A stretch of DNA of 32,154 nucleotides. Source: Azophilus sp964348115. Lineage in GTDB: Bacteria > Pseudomonadota > Gammaproteobacteria > Pseudomonadales > Azotimanducaceae. This document shows positions 32,132 to 32,154 of the stretch, piece after piece. A program made the position numbers and the translations under genes. The notes beneath the pieces are model-generated. The model was not told the DNA's origin, ran no database searches, and saw nothing but the letters and a program-made list of their open reading frames with translations. The stretch lies in NCBI GenBank assembly GCA_964348115.1, contig CAYGBY010000018.1, positions 1 to 32,154 of the forward strand, written 5' to 3'. Position 1 is the stretch's first letter. The number at the start of each line of letters is the position of its first letter.

Positions 32132-32154
32132 AGCGCCCCGCTGTTTGCCGGCGG
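32132..32154 (+). repeat. 23-bp dispersed repeat, copy 2 (cut by window end)
   Basis: Matches 29117-29139 with one mismatch. The gap from 31870 to here holds no supported gene; it should contain the promoter of the DUF35/thiolase-like operon, but no clear -35/-10 pair was identified. Confidence 0.6.

Overview
The window looks like the accessory, rearranged part of the chromosome of a Gram-negative bacterium, most plausibly a free-living or host-associated proteobacterium. Two large TonB-dependent receptors, a periplasmic quinohemoprotein alcohol dehydrogenase and many CoA, short-chain-reductase and aldo/keto-reductase enzymes point to a catabolically versatile heterotroph. F420-type families (one intact deazaflavin-dependent reductase, one luciferase-like fragment) make the exact lineage uncertain. 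No rRNA, tRNA, CRISPR array or complete phage was seen. All family calls were made by eye, without database searches.

Left part (1-5.4 kb): an internally deleted IS4-family element with both terminal inverted repeats, a carboxymuconolactone-decarboxylase-like protein, a frameshifted DUF4143-type ATPase, a small chimeric remnant of two oxidoreductase genes, an intact two-domain sulfurtransferase and a possible RES-domain remnant.

5.4-10.6 kb: a tight minus-strand operon of TonB-dependent receptor, PQQ/heme alcohol dehydrogenase and cupin, which looks like an uptake-and-oxidation unit. The receptor has an STN signalling domain, but its upstream FecR gene survives only as a C-terminal stump.

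10.7-18.7 kb: a scrapyard. Intact genes (an orphan ParB-like protein, an AAA+ ATPase, a deazaflavin-dependent reductase, an SDR) sit among short, frameshifted, abutting pieces of other genes: FecR, phytanoyl-CoA dioxygenase, SDR, VapC, a Mu-type transposase, DUF3604, luciferase-like monooxygenase, OB-fold DUF35 and an old-yellow-enzyme-type FAD oxidoreductase. One junction type (FAD oxidoreductase next to SDR) also occurs as a diverged, shortened inverted copy at 3.5-3.8 kb.

18.8-32.2 kb: mostly intact and more GC-rich. It holds an aldo/keto reductase, a second TonB-dependent receptor and, on the plus strand, a class III CoA-transferase, a RibB with a decayed cyclohydrolase domain, a PdxA-family dehydrogenase, a zinc alcohol dehydrogenase and a fumarylacetoacetase-family hydrolase. 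On the minus strand follow a methyltransferase and a thiolase-like/DUF35 pair. Together they suggest uptake and CoA-linked degradation of a ring or side-chain substrate that I cannot name. A MITE-like repeat of about 130 bp occurs on both sides of the CoA-transferase/ribB/pdxA block.
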